Assembly: GCA_030762895.1 (NCBI GenBank)
Contig: CM061063.1
Coordinates: 219,539,223 to 219,603,222, forward strand
Length of the DNA stretch: 64,000 nt
Source of the DNA: Sophora flavescens
Lineage: Eukaryota; Streptophyta; Magnoliopsida; Fabales; Fabaceae
Direction of reading: 5' to 3'
Part shown: in pieces, positions 1 to 11,488 of the stretch
How positions within the stretch are numbered: the stretch's first letter is position 1
How the letters are laid out: each line of letters opens with the position of its first letter
Notes under the pieces: generated by a model
Databases searched by the model: none
What the model was told of the DNA's origin: nothing
Seen by the model: the letters and a program-made list of their open reading frames with translations, nothing else
Position numbers and translations under genes: made by a program

Positions 1-90
1 TTTTTTAATATATATAAAGTATCGTTAATTTCTATTTACTTGTTTTTAAAATTTAATTATAACATTTATTAATGCTCTAATTTTGCTGCA

Positions 91-1390
91 GCTTTCTGCC
101 CGCGAAGGGCCCTTCTGATTCCATATCGAAGATCCTGCGACGCAAGTTTGATGGTCCATGGCCTACATGGAAGGCCATCCCACTGGGCCATAGGGATCAG
201 TTGTTTCTAGAGTTTAAGGTAACAATTTATTAAGTTTTTTAAATTAAATTTACATTATATATATGTACACACGAATTTCCTAACAACTGTAAATTGCAGA
301 AAGAGTATAGGTGGGACTTAGCTTTAGAGGCTCTCGTCAGGGACATATTTGAGCATAAAGGCTCACTGGTTATGAAGAATCTGATGAACAAGGCGAGGAA
401 GGGGCAGAATAAGGGGAGGTGGGTGGATCCCGAGATCAAGAGGCAGCTGGACCAGATCTTGGGCTACTGAGAAGTTCCAGGAGATCCAGGCCACAGCTCG
501 GCGTAATCGAGCTTCTGATGGTGGCGCATGTGCTTGGACCGGTGGGTCTAAATCAGCCGCCGCCCACTACGACGAGCTGGTAATACATTATACTTTTGAC
601 TTAATATACTATTTAATTAATTAGTTTTCATTTTTAATTATTCTTATGAATTTAATATTATATTATTCTGCGCAGAAAGCACAGAAACAACGGGCCCCGA
701 CTGCTATGGAGTTGGTGGAGAGGACGAAGAAGTTGAAGTCGGAGACATGGGTCAACGACAAGGCCCGTAACTATGTTGTAAGCAAAAAAATAATTTAGTG
801 TTTACTTGTAATTTATTATAAATGATTTGTTAATATTGGATATAATTATTTTAACTAAATCTCTTCAACTATACTTTGTAGGCGGGCTTCAACGAGAAGA
901 AGGACGATGCCATATCACGTGCCTCACAGTCACAAGATGAGGCTTTGACTGGTGATGGCTGCTCTCCTGTCTCCGTCGACGATAATGCCATTTATTTGGA
1001 GGTCGTCGGGGGCAGGAACAAGAAGGGGCACGTGTATGGCCTCGGACACCTGGGAGCCGAGTTCATCGCTTCATCGTCCGGCACGCCTGCTCCTTGCTGC
1101 GTCGATACCGTCCCTCAGGAGCAGTTCCACCAAATGCAGGACACCATCATGCAGCTGAACGCGGAGCTTCGGGAGAAGAGCGAGAGAGAGCGGCAGATGG
1201 CGAACAGATTGCACGATTGACCGGGCACACCAAGGCTGATGCGGCGAGCATCGAGCGAGGCGGACATGCTGCGGCTGGTGTTGGAGCAGATGAGGATCCA
1301 GACTCGCTTGCTCGAGATGATGCTCGAGCGGTTGTGCGCCGCTGCTGCCGCTCCTCCGATTCCGCCGCCAGCTCTCGATGTCTGCTCTGC
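91..1390 (+). pseudogene. CACTA second gene (Transposase_24-like), broken
   Basis: Spliced remnant of the second CACTA gene, of the plant Transposase_24 (Ptta/En/Spm) type, thought to encode a DNA-binding accessory transposition protein. Exons read at about 91-218, 300-579, 676-777 and from 882, each bounded by GT/AG. The first reads KILRRKFDGPWPTWKAIPLG, the second starts KEYRWDLALEALV, and the last contains the family signature GGRNKKGHVYGLG followed by a heptad-like region. A one-base frameshift near 453 breaks exon 2, since the downstream EKFQEIQATARRNR lies in another frame. A further shift near 1220-1240 separates the coiled coil from its continuation (DMLRLVLEQMRIQTRLLEMM). The 5' exons are outside the window. 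The family call is from recognised motifs, not a search. Confidence 0.75.
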
Positions 1391-1677
1391 GAGAGGACGA
1401 TCGGCCAGCGACGCGTCGGTGGTACGGACGCTGAGGATGATTGGATTCCTCCATCTCCCCCTCATCATGACTGCTTTTTTCTCTCCATATTTTTGACTTT
1501 AAACGATTCTTGTACGACATTTTGGATTATTCTTTTTATATATATATTTATTATTTTTTATGATTGTATATTTCATAAGTTAGTTGGTGTGTTTTATTAG
1601 TAATTTTTCTAACGTTTAAAGAAAATCAAAAAAAAAATTATTATAAAAATTAAAATTAAAAAAAATAAAATAATAAC

Positions 1678-2052
1678 CAGTTTAGCGACCGAATTAGAAA
1701 CCAATAATTCGGTCGCTAAACTTTATTTAACATTTACAGATGATGTATAGCGACCGAAAATCCGTCGCTAATATAGGTTAACAGTAACCAAAATTAGCGA
1801 CCGAACTAGCAACCGATTATCGATCGCTAGAAATGGTTACCCCAAAAATGCGACCAACCTAATAGCGCCGATTATTATTATGTAGCGACCAAATTTACGG
1901 TCGCTAATTAGCGACCGAAAAAATAATTCGGTAGCTAAAACCTTAGCGACCAGGTATTCAGCTACCATCATAAATCGGTCTCTGATTCGGTCGCTAAAAC
2001 AAATAGCGACCGATTTACATGGTTTAGCGACCGAAAATTACGGTCGCTAAAC
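1678..2052. repeat. CACTA A subterminal repeat array
   Basis: A dense cluster of the short motif TAGCGACCGA and its complement TTCGGTCGCTA, in both orientations and often paired around short spacers. CACTA transposons carry such subterminal arrays as binding sites for their accessory transposase. The motif differs from the CCGACGGA motif of element B, so A and B belong to different families. Confidence 0.85.
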
Positions 2053-2460
2053 AATTGTTTTTTTGTAGTGTGGTATCGCTCATTTTATTGAATCATGAAT
2101 TGTCCAATTGGGACAGTTTGGGAAGAAACTTTTTCTCCACTGATATACTAGTTACTCGATGATTCTCATTTGTTAAATATTTGATGAAATTTCGGGTCGA
2201 ACATTTCCTTTTGTTCTCCGGGTCCATACTTGATTGTGGTATCTTACCGCGGTAAAGTCGTGTACTTGGAGACCGATGGGAGATGCTGTCGAAATTTCGT
2301 CAGCTATAAGACATGAGAAGTTATGAGTAACTAGTATAATAAAGTGGTGAAATTTTTTTTCCTCGAATGGGGTAGGGCCACACCTTTAAAGGAAAGGGAG
2401 CGATTCGGGGTTATAATATCATGTTTAAAAATACATCAATTAATTTGAAAATGTAGAAGG

Positions 2461-5400
2461 ATGGAATATTATCCCCCGAGCCGTAGTTGGGTGTATGATA
2501 GGAACGAGTCTGGGAGACGACTTCTGAAACAATCATTTGTAGATGGAGTTGAGGAGTTTATATCGAAAGCCAAGCAACATTGTGATTATGCAGAAGAAGG
2601 GGGGATTAGATGTCCGTGCATAAAGTGTAATTGTATGACGGTTTTGAGTGATGATGACGTGAAGTTACACTTATACAAATGTCGGTTCAAGCCAAATTAT
2701 TGGACATGGACTGATCATGGTGAGGAGTTGCTGGATATTGATCTGAATGAAGTTGGTGGTGACGATGTTGACATGGGTCCATCAGGCAGTGGCTTACACG
2801 ACGACTATGTCGAACAACTCCAATTAATGCATATGATGGTGGATGATTGTCTTGGGCAACATGGGAATTTTGAGGCGGATAAGTCTGATGACATGGAAGA
2901 GCCTCATAATGAATCGGCGTAGAGATTCTACAATCTTTTGTTAGAGACAAATAAGCCGTTGTTTGAAGGAGCGTCAGATTCAAAATTATCAATTTGTGTT
3001 AGGCTTCTAGCGTGCAAGTCCAATTGGAATGTCCTCGAGCAGTGTTTGGAGTTTTTTTTTGTAAAATGCTTCAAGATGTGACACCCTTCAAAGAGTTGTT
3101 GCCAAAAAGTTATTATGATGCGAAGCGGTTGGTGTCGAAACTAGGATTAGGGGCTAAGAGGATTGATTGTTGTCCGAACGGGTGCATGCTATATTATGAC
3201 AGTTCTTCGGGCACAAATGACAGCTCGCTGGAAGAATCTAATTTTTGTCAGACACCCAGGTACCGCATTCAAAGTGGTGATCGTAGTAAGAACAAACCAG
3301 TTCCTGCGAATGCAATGTTCTATCTGCCAATAATTCCAAGGTTACAGAGACTGTTTGCATCAATGCAAAATGCGGGACAGATGAGGTGGCATTATGAAAA
3401 TAAAGGAACTACAGGCTTTATACGCCACCTGTCTGATGGTGAAGCCTGGAAGCATTTCGATCGGGTACACCCTGGTTTTGCAGCATATCCTCGCAATGTA
3501 CGACTTGGGCTGTGCTCAGATGGTTTTACCCCGTACATTCAGGCGTCAACCTCGCCATATTCATGTTGGCCAGTGATTGTTACACCGTACAATCTTCCTC
3601 CCAAGATGTGTATGTCAAAACCCTATATGTTTATGACTTGTCTCATACCAGGACCATCTAATCCAAAGGTTGGGATAGATTTATATTTGTAGCCTCTGAT
3701 CGATGATCTGAAGAAGTTGTGGGATGGCGTGTTGACATATGACGTTCCCAAGAAGCGAAACTTTATGATGCGGGTGTCACTGATGTGGACTATCAATGAT
3801 TTTCCTCCATATGGCATGCTCTCTGGTTGGGGGACCCACGGTAAATTGGCGTGCCCGTATTACATGGAAATGCTTTTACCCTAAGGTATGGTGGCAAAAG
3901 TTCCTGGATTGATTCTCATCATTGATTTTTAGATCCTGACCATCCCTTCCGAAGGAATATCCGAGCATTCAAAAAGAATCAGACAAAAGAGGAAGGTCTG
4001 CCGCATTTGTTGACTCCTGAACAAATATGGGGTCGGGTTAGGGATCTTCCTAAAGTCACTGAAGCAGGTGTTTCAAAATTTCCAGGGTATGGAGAATGGC
4101 ATAACTGGACAAAACAAAATATTTTTTAGGAACTACCGTACTGGAAGGATAATCTGTTAAGACATAACCTTGATGTGATGCATATTGAGAAGGATTTCTT
4201 TGACAACATTTTCAACACGGTTATGAATGTGTCTGGCAAGATGAAGGACAATGAGAAGGCAATGATGGACATAGCTTTGTACTGTAGACGAAAGGGTTTG
4301 GAGCTGAAGCCGCAGCCTAATGGAAAAATGGTCAAACCAAGAGCTTGTCACACTCTAACCGACGATGAACCGAAGTCAATTTGTCGGTGGTTAAAAGACC
4401 TTAGGACCCCTGATGGTTATTCCTCTAATTTGACACGATGTGCTGATGTAAGAACGGGGAGGCTTCATGGGATGAAAAGTCATGATTGTCATGTATTCAT
4501 GGAGTGTTTGCTTCCTATTTCTTTCGGTTCACTGCCCCCGCATGTTTGAACCCTCTTACATAAATCGGTCATTTCTTCAAAGATCTATGCTCTGCAACTT
4601 TAAGAGCGGATGGTCTGACGAAGATGGAAGAAAACATTCCAATAATTCTGTGCAAGAAGGAGAGGGTATTTCCCCTAGGATTTTTTGACTCAATGGAACA
4701 TCTCCCTGTCCATCTTGCATATGAAGTGAGGCTTGGTGGACCAGTATAATATAGGTGGATGTATCCGTTTGAAAGGTAATTTTATTATATTTTGACATTT
4801 AAATAATTAGCGGCCCTTGAATAATACCTTGTCACTAATGTTTTTTATTACTTAGATTCATGGGCGACTCTAAACGATCAGTTAAAAACAAGGCTAGGGT
4901 GGAAGGATCAATCTGTGCGTCTTACTTACACTGTGAGACAACTCCTTTCTGTTCCCACTATTTCAACAACTTTATGTTGGCCCCGAGAAATATTAGGAAC
5001 GAGGTAGATGCTTATAGTGCAGGGTATCCTTATATGCATTCTGCATTTAATATTCCTGGCCGTCATGCTGGCAAGGAGCTTACTTACTGGTTAAGCGATG
5101 AGGAGTATGCATCGGCCCATGTTCATGTCTTGATAAATTGCACAGAGGTGAAACCATATCATGAGTAAGTATAAACGACCCATCTTTGAATGTATCACAT
5201 GTTATATCAATTTCTCCTTTAGTACAAAGTACACATTTTATTTGTCAGTGTGTTCCTGCAAATTAATCAATTAAGTGAACAAGATGCTTCTGCTTGTACA
5301 CATGCAGATTTTCCTGAATGGTTCAAGCAACAAGTAAGTGTCATATAACCAAGCAAACAATAAATATTTTCTTAATTGCCACTTGAAAAAGTCATTATTT

Positions 5401-5900
5401 AATATGACTTACCTATTCGTAGGTGTATCACCAACCATTAACCGTGACTAATCAACACTTGAGAGATTTAGTGTATGAGCCCTATAGTAGTGTTATATCA
5501 TGGCATACATACTTTGTTAATGGGTACAAATTCCACACAGATGAAATGTTGGAAAAAAGACAATTAATAGTGGAGTTGTCGTACAAGGTGAAGGTACTGG
5601 TGATTTTTATGGGGTCATAAAACACATACGAGTTACAATACAATACTACTACTTATCCTAAAAAAGTAGTCTTATTTTATTGTAACTGGTTTCATCCATC
5701 GAGGACAGGCACAAAGGTGGATCCCAAGTATGGAACTGTGGACATTCGCATGGATAGAAGATATCAACAGTTTGATCCGTTTATAATTGCTCAGAATGCA
5801 AAACAAGTTTGTTATGTCCCTTATCCAGCAATGCGAACGGACAAACGAGGTTGGTGTGTTGCTGTCACTACCAAGCCTAGGGTCACATAGAAATCGATGA
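2461..5900 (+). pseudogene. TNP2-type CACTA transposase, left copy, broken
   Basis: Remnant of the large CACTA transposase, which catalyses cut-and-paste at the CACTA ends. Domains in order: a transposase-associated domain at 2461-2922 (start MEYYPPSRSWVYDRNESG, Cys-rich CPCIKC); the Transposase_21 core at about 3060-4550 (NGCMLYYD, LCSDGFTPY, then HIEKDFFDN and KSHDCHVFMECLLP); a DUF4218-like region at about 4650-5168 (DSMEHLPVHLAYE, KNKARVEGSICASYL); and a DUF4216-like region at about 5610-5890 (GTKVDPKYGTVDI). Start chosen at the ATG of MEYYPP, which both copies share. Breaks: a TAG at 2920 private to this copy, a TAG after GIDLYL (3690) and a TAA in the DUF4218 part (4747) shared with the right copy, plus frameshifts. 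Domain names are from memory of the families. Confidence 0.85.
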
Positions 5901-6301
5901 TGCAGAGGATGAGACGCCCTTCCAGGTGGATGAATCGTCACATGAAAATGAAGTAATTAAGGTCGAGTGAATTACTGGCATGTTGGGATATGCAAATGAA
6001 GGGGAAGAAGTGGTCATTGGTAATCAGTCATCGATGCATGCATCATTGGAGGAAGAAATCCAAAGTGATGATTCAATGCAAGAAAACGAAGAGTCGGACT
6101 TACAATCAGATGACGATACCGAGTCTGAATAAGAATTTTATTGTTAAGTTATTTTTATTGTATTTAAATATTTGCTTATGCAATTAAATGTAAGACTTGA
6201 AAAATATTTTACTATTTTAAATATTTGCTTAGATTAGTCTCTTAGATGTCAATTGATTTATTGTTTTTACATTGATTTATACTTGTGCTATAAAAATAGA
6301 T

Positions 6302-7558
6302 ATGTCAACATCAGGAGGACAGCCACCCCGCCCCCCACCGCCTAGCGGTGATAAGGGGAAGGGGAAGGCTAAGTGGGGACGGTACACCGTGAAGTCCCAG
6401 GTGCTTTCTCGTTTTTCTGCAGGTCCCTCAGCACCCATCGCACCCACCGCCATCCCTTCGGTACCCACCCCAGTGGCACCTACAGGAGCCTCATCCACCC
6501 ATTATACACCCTCCCCCACCCATTCTACACCCTCACCGACCCATACTACACTATCCCCGACCCACACTACTCCATCCTCCTCCCATGTCCAGGCCTCCAC
6601 TCGCTTTGTGCCACGACGCGCACTAGCCGGCTACTCGCCGCCCCCTAGTGGACCCACACCACACCCACACCCAGCACCACCATCATCATTGGTTGCCCCG
6701 ACCACACAGCCAGCAGGATTATCATTTATGCCGACTCCTGGGATGATGGCACAGCCGGACACGACCATTCCAGCCTCATCATCCGCACCTGCATTCGATC
6801 ACGACACAGACGTTCCATCATCATCGTCTGTGCAGCAGTCGACCGTGGCGGAGGTCCTGCCTGAGTGGGCCAGGGTTCCCGCACCTGAGGAACGACCATG
6901 GATCCGACCGGTTTCTGGGTCGTAAGTTTTATTTAATTTAATCTTTTTAAACTTTGACTGCTTTAGTTACTATTTTATAAGTGTATATTTGATAGTTGTC
7001 ATATTGTTGAATTAATAAAATAATAAAATTTTCAGCTTCATCCCATCGAAAGTGGGATCGAAGCATGCCTCAGAGATACGTATTATCTTTGACGACCGAG
7101 CAGGTAATCGACTGAGGGACATGCTCCGGGAGCGTAGGGAGATCCGGATACGTCCGGATTACATTGGGCCCAACATCTGGGCCCAACTATGTGTGTACTG
7201 GGACACTCCAGCTTACAAGCTGAAGTGTGAGCAGGTGAAGAGGAATCGGGCTTCCGAGAACGGTGGGAGCATGCACACTGGTGGTTCGATTAGCCACATG
7301 CAGCATGCCATTGACATGATATGCATATATAAATAATTTTATTTATAAACTGTATATTTTTATTAAAAATTTATTAAAAATTAATTGATTTTATTTGGGT
7401 GTCGGTTGCAGGCAGGAGAGCTTGCTCGGTCCGTTAATATCCCTACGGTCTTTAAGTAGACACATATTCGCTCGGACACTGACGAGTTTGTTGATGAGAG
7501 GTCGAGGCAGACAGTGGTGAGCTAAAGTGTCTTTTATATTTAAAGTATATGTTATTAT

Positions 7559-7589
<31 letters not shown>

Positions 7590-8014
7590 GTTTAATAAAA
7601 TATTGATTGTAATGTATTTATCACAGGCGGAGGACAATGCTAGATTTAGTCAGGTGGCATCTGAGGCTGCCTCTTGCTCTGGTGCCTCGGATCCTTCTCT
7701 GCTGGACCCCACCGAGGTTGAGTGACTACAGACCCAGGTTTGGGTGGATGTGGAGGGGCGGGAAGAAGAAGGGACGGATTTACGGTACTGCGACCCTAGC
7801 CAAGTCCATCCGTCGGGGGTCGACGCCGAGCTTGACCATTCGGGAGCCTACATCCTCCGGCTCACAGGACACGGAGGAGGTGCAGCGGCTGAGGCAGGAG
7901 GTGCAGCAGCAGAAGGAGGCGAACAAGCGCATGATGCACCAAATGGAGACATTCTCTACGGTCATGACTGCTGTGCTCAATTTCCTCCCACCAGACAGGT
8001 GCAGTGCTCTGTAG
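6302..8014 (+). pseudogene. CACTA second gene (Transposase_24-like), left copy
   Basis: Second gene of CACTA B. The first exon (ATG at 6302, to about 6924 before GTAAGT) encodes a basic, Pro/Ser/Thr-rich N-terminus that starts MSTSGGQPPRPPPPSGDKGK and contains tandem HSTPSPTHTT-like units. Later exons encode RIIFDDRAGNRLRDMLRERR (from about 7070) and the family signature GGKKKGRIYGTATLAKS near 7757, followed by a coiled coil (EEVQRLRQEVQQQKEANKRM). Compared with the right copy, about 225 bp are missing at 7063-7068, removing the exon that contains RRFWPSWGVIPQDDRDRIF and the following intron. There is also a TAG after NIPTVFK near 7457. Likely an accessory DNA-binding transposition protein; non-functional here. 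Confidence 0.75.
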
Positions 8015-8574
8015 GGGGTCCTCCATGCCACCCAGCCCCAGCCCTCCACTACTTCTACCGATCCACCACCGCAGCCGCATGATGTCGGTCTGTCTTCCGA
8101 GCCGCAACCGGATGGTCATCTGATGCCGGTAGACTCCCCCCGCCAGGACGACAATGATGGATATTATGGTGATGGGTATTAGGATAGTTATAGATGTAGT
8201 AGAGTTTTGTAGCTAGACGGATATTTTATGTATGGATTATATGTTGAGTTTGTTTTTATTTTAAATTATTTTTAATTTAATTTCTTTTTAAATTTTATTT
8301 GTAATTTCAATTTTATTTTTTTTAATTAAAATATAGTAATAATTAACTAAAATATAATATAATAATAATTAATAATTTAAATATATTCATAATTAATAAT
8401 TATACTATAATAATATTTAATATTCAAAATATAAAATTTAAATTATAATAAAAAATTAATTAAAATTTATAATTAATTATTAATATCAAACAAAATAAAA
8501 TATGTAACCAAAAAAAATAAAAAAAAATAATAATTAAAATACAATGTAAAAAAATATATAAAAAAACCCTTGTT

Positions 8575-8868
8575 TCAGACGGACAAATCCGTCGATGTAG
8601 TTTAGAGTTTCCGACGGATTTGCCCGTCGGTAACGTCCACTGACACGTACCGACGGACATATCCGTCGGTAATTAGGGGATCCGTGTGAGAAGGTTTCCG
8701 ATGGACGAGACCGTCGGAAATTTCCGACGGACCGCCCCTATCCATTGGAAACCTTTTACGCACCTAGTACCGACGGAATTCGATCCGTCGAAAATACAGT
8801 TTGCCGATTTCTTTCCGTCGTTTCCAACGGTTAAAGGCCGTCGGTAATAGCCCCTTTTTTTTGTAGTG
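8575..8868. repeat. CACTA B 3' subterminal repeats and terminus
   Basis: Repeated CCGACGGA/TCCGTCGG motifs in both orientations, about ten copies including degenerate ones, ending in the CACTA terminus TTGTAGTG. The same block is present in inverted form at 18052-18350. Probable binding sites of the element's own transposition proteins. Confidence 0.85.
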
Positions 8869-9700
8869 TTTTAATACCAAGTTGATTGGGAATCAATTGT
8901 CAATATATATATATAAAATAAATTTTAAAAATTGTGCTTATATATAAACGTGCTTAAAGCTTCAACCATTTAATCTTTGCACTTTTGGTTTGAGCAATCA
9001 ATTGTCTATGCCATTATTTGCTATTATCTTTGTACCAATTGATTTGCAGATTAATGAATTAATTTCCTGTGCCATTCACGCTCTTATTCCAAACCTTAAA
9101 ACTTATCTGGTTGAAATCAATTCAAAGTTTTAAGCCATTATTTCATGTTGTAACGTCCATATTACTTTCTAATAGCAAAACAATTTTTGTGGGAATTAAT
9201 TCTCTTAAATGGCAAATTAATTTGCATTGAATCAAAATCATTATCAGGCGCTGGCCTTGTTGGCTTTTATAAAAAAAGAAAGGATTGCATTTTGAAAAAC
9301 ACACACACACGACAAAATAAAAATAGCACAGCCGTGAAAATTTTGGTCCCATTACAAGAATAATGTTATTTTGACATCCAAATTGGATATCATGGGAGAC
9401 ACCCTAGTGTTTTAGCAGGCTATAAACCAATGAAATTAAAAGAGAGAAAGAGTAAAATGATTCATAACCTACTGAAACACCTCCTTTCTTCTTACGATCC
9501 ACTTCGCAAACTTCAATTTTCAACCTTTCTCATAACAATAAACATTAATATAAGTTCTGCTCTTCTTATTGCTTCTATATAGGCCTAGTCATTCTTCGCA
9601 CTTTCATGTGTTTGCTTTAATTTTGACAATTTTTTTTTGACGGAATAATTTTGACAATTTAGATATAATTAAATTAGCAACATTTTTGATTTCATCTGCC
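8869..9700. other. Flank between CACTA B and pararetrovirus, left
   Basis: AT-rich sequence with no gene I can recognise. It holds a short TA run near 8906-8917 that is much longer in the right arm, and a CA run at about 9300-9310 that is absent there. It is probably the DNA into which CACTA B and the viral sequence were inserted, or viral leader sequence at its right end. The boundary with the viral part is not defined. Confidence 0.5.
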
Positions 9701-9804
9701 AGAGTGCCATCGCGGATCATCTCAAGAATTAGTAGTAGAATAAACAGTTGTGAAATAGAAAATCAGAGTATAAGTGAAAGTAATGTATATCAAACTACTA
9801 TCGG

Positions 9805-10005
9805 TTTATTTCATTAAACAACTGATAGTATAAATTACAAAGGTTATCAAATGAAACTTTATCAAATTGACTTAAAAATAAATAAGAACTTTGTAAACTT
9901 GCTTTGAAAGCTTTAACACTACAAGGTTACAAAAGGAACTTGATTAGTAAATTAGAACCGAAGATAAGTCTGCCTTCCTCTGATGAATGGGGTCTTCTTA
10001 AATAG
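9805..10005 (-). promoter_or_regulatory. Pararetrovirus promoter-like region, left
   Basis: On the minus strand a TATA-like CTATTTAAGAAG (CTATTTA at 9999-10005) lies just downstream of the ORF2 end, and an AATAAA (complement of 9805-9810) follows about 190 bases later. A TATA box with a poly(A) signal about 150-200 bases downstream is the arrangement of caulimovirid pregenomic promoters. Transcription would run leftwards, away from the centre of the inverted repeat and into the flank and the 3' end of CACTA B. Confidence 0.5.
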
Positions 10006-10249
10006 ATGGGAGAAGATCTTCGAGAAAGAGCGGATTTGAACTCTTTTGGAATCTGCGAAAAGCAGGTACCGTTTACCTTTGACTTTAGAGCTTGAATACT
10101 ATAGCCATGTGGGTGTTTATCGGTCAATAAATTATCGTCGGCACAATCGGACAAACTTATTTACTTTTTGCTTTATTTAGTGGTTACTGAAAGATAATCT
10201 TGTCGGCCATCTAAACAGTGGGGATGAGACAAGATCAGAGTGACTTGCT

Positions 10250-11488
10250 TTACTGATCAAAGAATCCAAAGTCTGGATCATTATTTTCCAAGTAGGGGTT
10301 ATAATCTGACCCTACTGTTACTGAGTCGTCTTCTTCTTCTTCTTCTTCATCAGAGCCCAATGACGAGAGGGCTTCCTTTAATAATTGATATTCTTAAGGT
10401 GTTGAGGCACTCAAGTTTATTGTAAATGGAGTGATTGCTTGAGATGAGCTACCAGTCTCTTTTGCTTTTACTTGTGAAGGAGGAGTCTTTGGAGGTTCAA
10501 AGGCTTGAGGAAACCTTTTGGCGCGAACCTTATTCTTCCAAGAAACAAATTTTGTTTCTACCACTCTTTCATTAAATTTTTTCCACCAAGAGACTGTATT
10601 GACTGAACAGATGTATTTTGGGAAGGGCTCTGGTGAATGAGAATGGTACTCATAATTAAATTTGAGTAACCAAGCAATCCCGAACTGAGCACAAAAATGG
10701 AGTAACTTCCCAAAAATTGGTATTGCTGGGGTTAATAACTTATATTCATTGTAAATCTCAAAGAGTGAATTTGGGAGAATATCAGCGGATATTCCATATT
10801 CCCAAAACCATTCCATAAACCAGTTTGGGTACCCGGCCTGGTTATTTAAAAAATTGAAATACCATGAGTGACGTGGATTTGGCTGGAAAAGGACCAATTC
10901 CCAGGCTCTCTGATAATCCCAGTAATTATAAACAGGTGGGTCAAAGATTCTCGAGATTTTTTTAAGCATAAACGGGCCTTGACCCCAATCCGCTAGAGTG
11001 AGTACCTTCATTATCTTACATTTGGAATATGCAATTACTTTTGGCGCACTTGCATTTACCTCCTGTTCAATTTTTACTGATTGGGTATCAATGAGAATGT
11101 ATTGATAGTATTGTAGTGTCTTAGTAGCATCGCTGGTTGGAACCCAGCCAAAACCATTGGGGATGAGTTGTTGGAGCATGTCCCAAGGGTTATCTGAAGT
11201 GGGGTTACCATATTCTTGCTCGATGAGGGCATGCCTTCTGCAAGATGGTTTTAATTTGAATGCTAAAGGTTCTCTCTGGGTAGTCAGTTTATTTGGTTGT
11301 TCTTCACTTAGTGAAGCAAATTTATTTGGGCTTTGAATTGGGTTATTTGTGGGGCTGACTGGAGGAAGGTTTTTCTTGGTTATTTGTGAAGCTGAGGGAG
11401 CGAATGAATCAAGGGTTAACTCTTTGGATTTTCTAGGAGAGGAGGAGGCTCCTCCTCTTACAGATCCTCCTCGAGACCTAGAAGTCAT
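10250..11488 (-). pseudogene. Pararetrovirus ORF2, unknown function, left copy
   Basis: A reading frame of 364 codons starts at 11488, overlapping the end of the RNase H frame by four bases. The protein begins with an Arg/Ser/Gly-rich basic stretch, then a long aromatic-rich globular region with many Trp and Tyr residues (for example PNWFMEWFWEYG and WWKKFNERV), then a Pro/Lys segment. A premature TAA ends the frame near 10393. Beyond it the same frame continues with a strongly acidic tail (GAA-repeat coded) to a natural TAA at 10250, so one substitution explains the truncation. I cannot assign a function. The placement matches ORF2 of florendoviruses, also of unknown function. Confidence 0.7.

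Larger units (their letters stand above)
1..2070 (+). mobile_element. CACTA (En/Spm) element A, 3' portion
   Basis: The 3' part of a CACTA-superfamily DNA transposon; its 5' part lies outside the window. It contains exons of a Transposase_24-type protein, then about 380 bp of dense subterminal repeats, and it ends in TTTTTTTGTAGTG, the reverse complement of the CACTACAAAAA terminus usual for this superfamily. The next bases, TGG (2071-2073), fit a 3-bp target duplication. The unoccupied site is preserved in the right arm of the large inverted repeat (CCA at 25048-25050, followed by TGACTAC), so the insertion point and insertion polarity are clear. Confidence 0.85.
2071..8868 (+). mobile_element. 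CACTA element B, left copy
   Basis: A nearly full-length CACTA element in forward orientation, ending CCCCTTTTTTTTGTAGTG at 8868. It carries a TNP2-type transposase gene (2461 to about 5900) and a Transposase_24-type gene (6302-8014), followed by AT-rich 3' sequence and subterminal repeats. It is interrupted at its 5' side by element A, so its own 5' terminus lies outside the window if it still exists. The same element appears in inverted orientation at 18052-25050+, and the two copies share several stops and carry others of their own. Confidence 0.85.
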
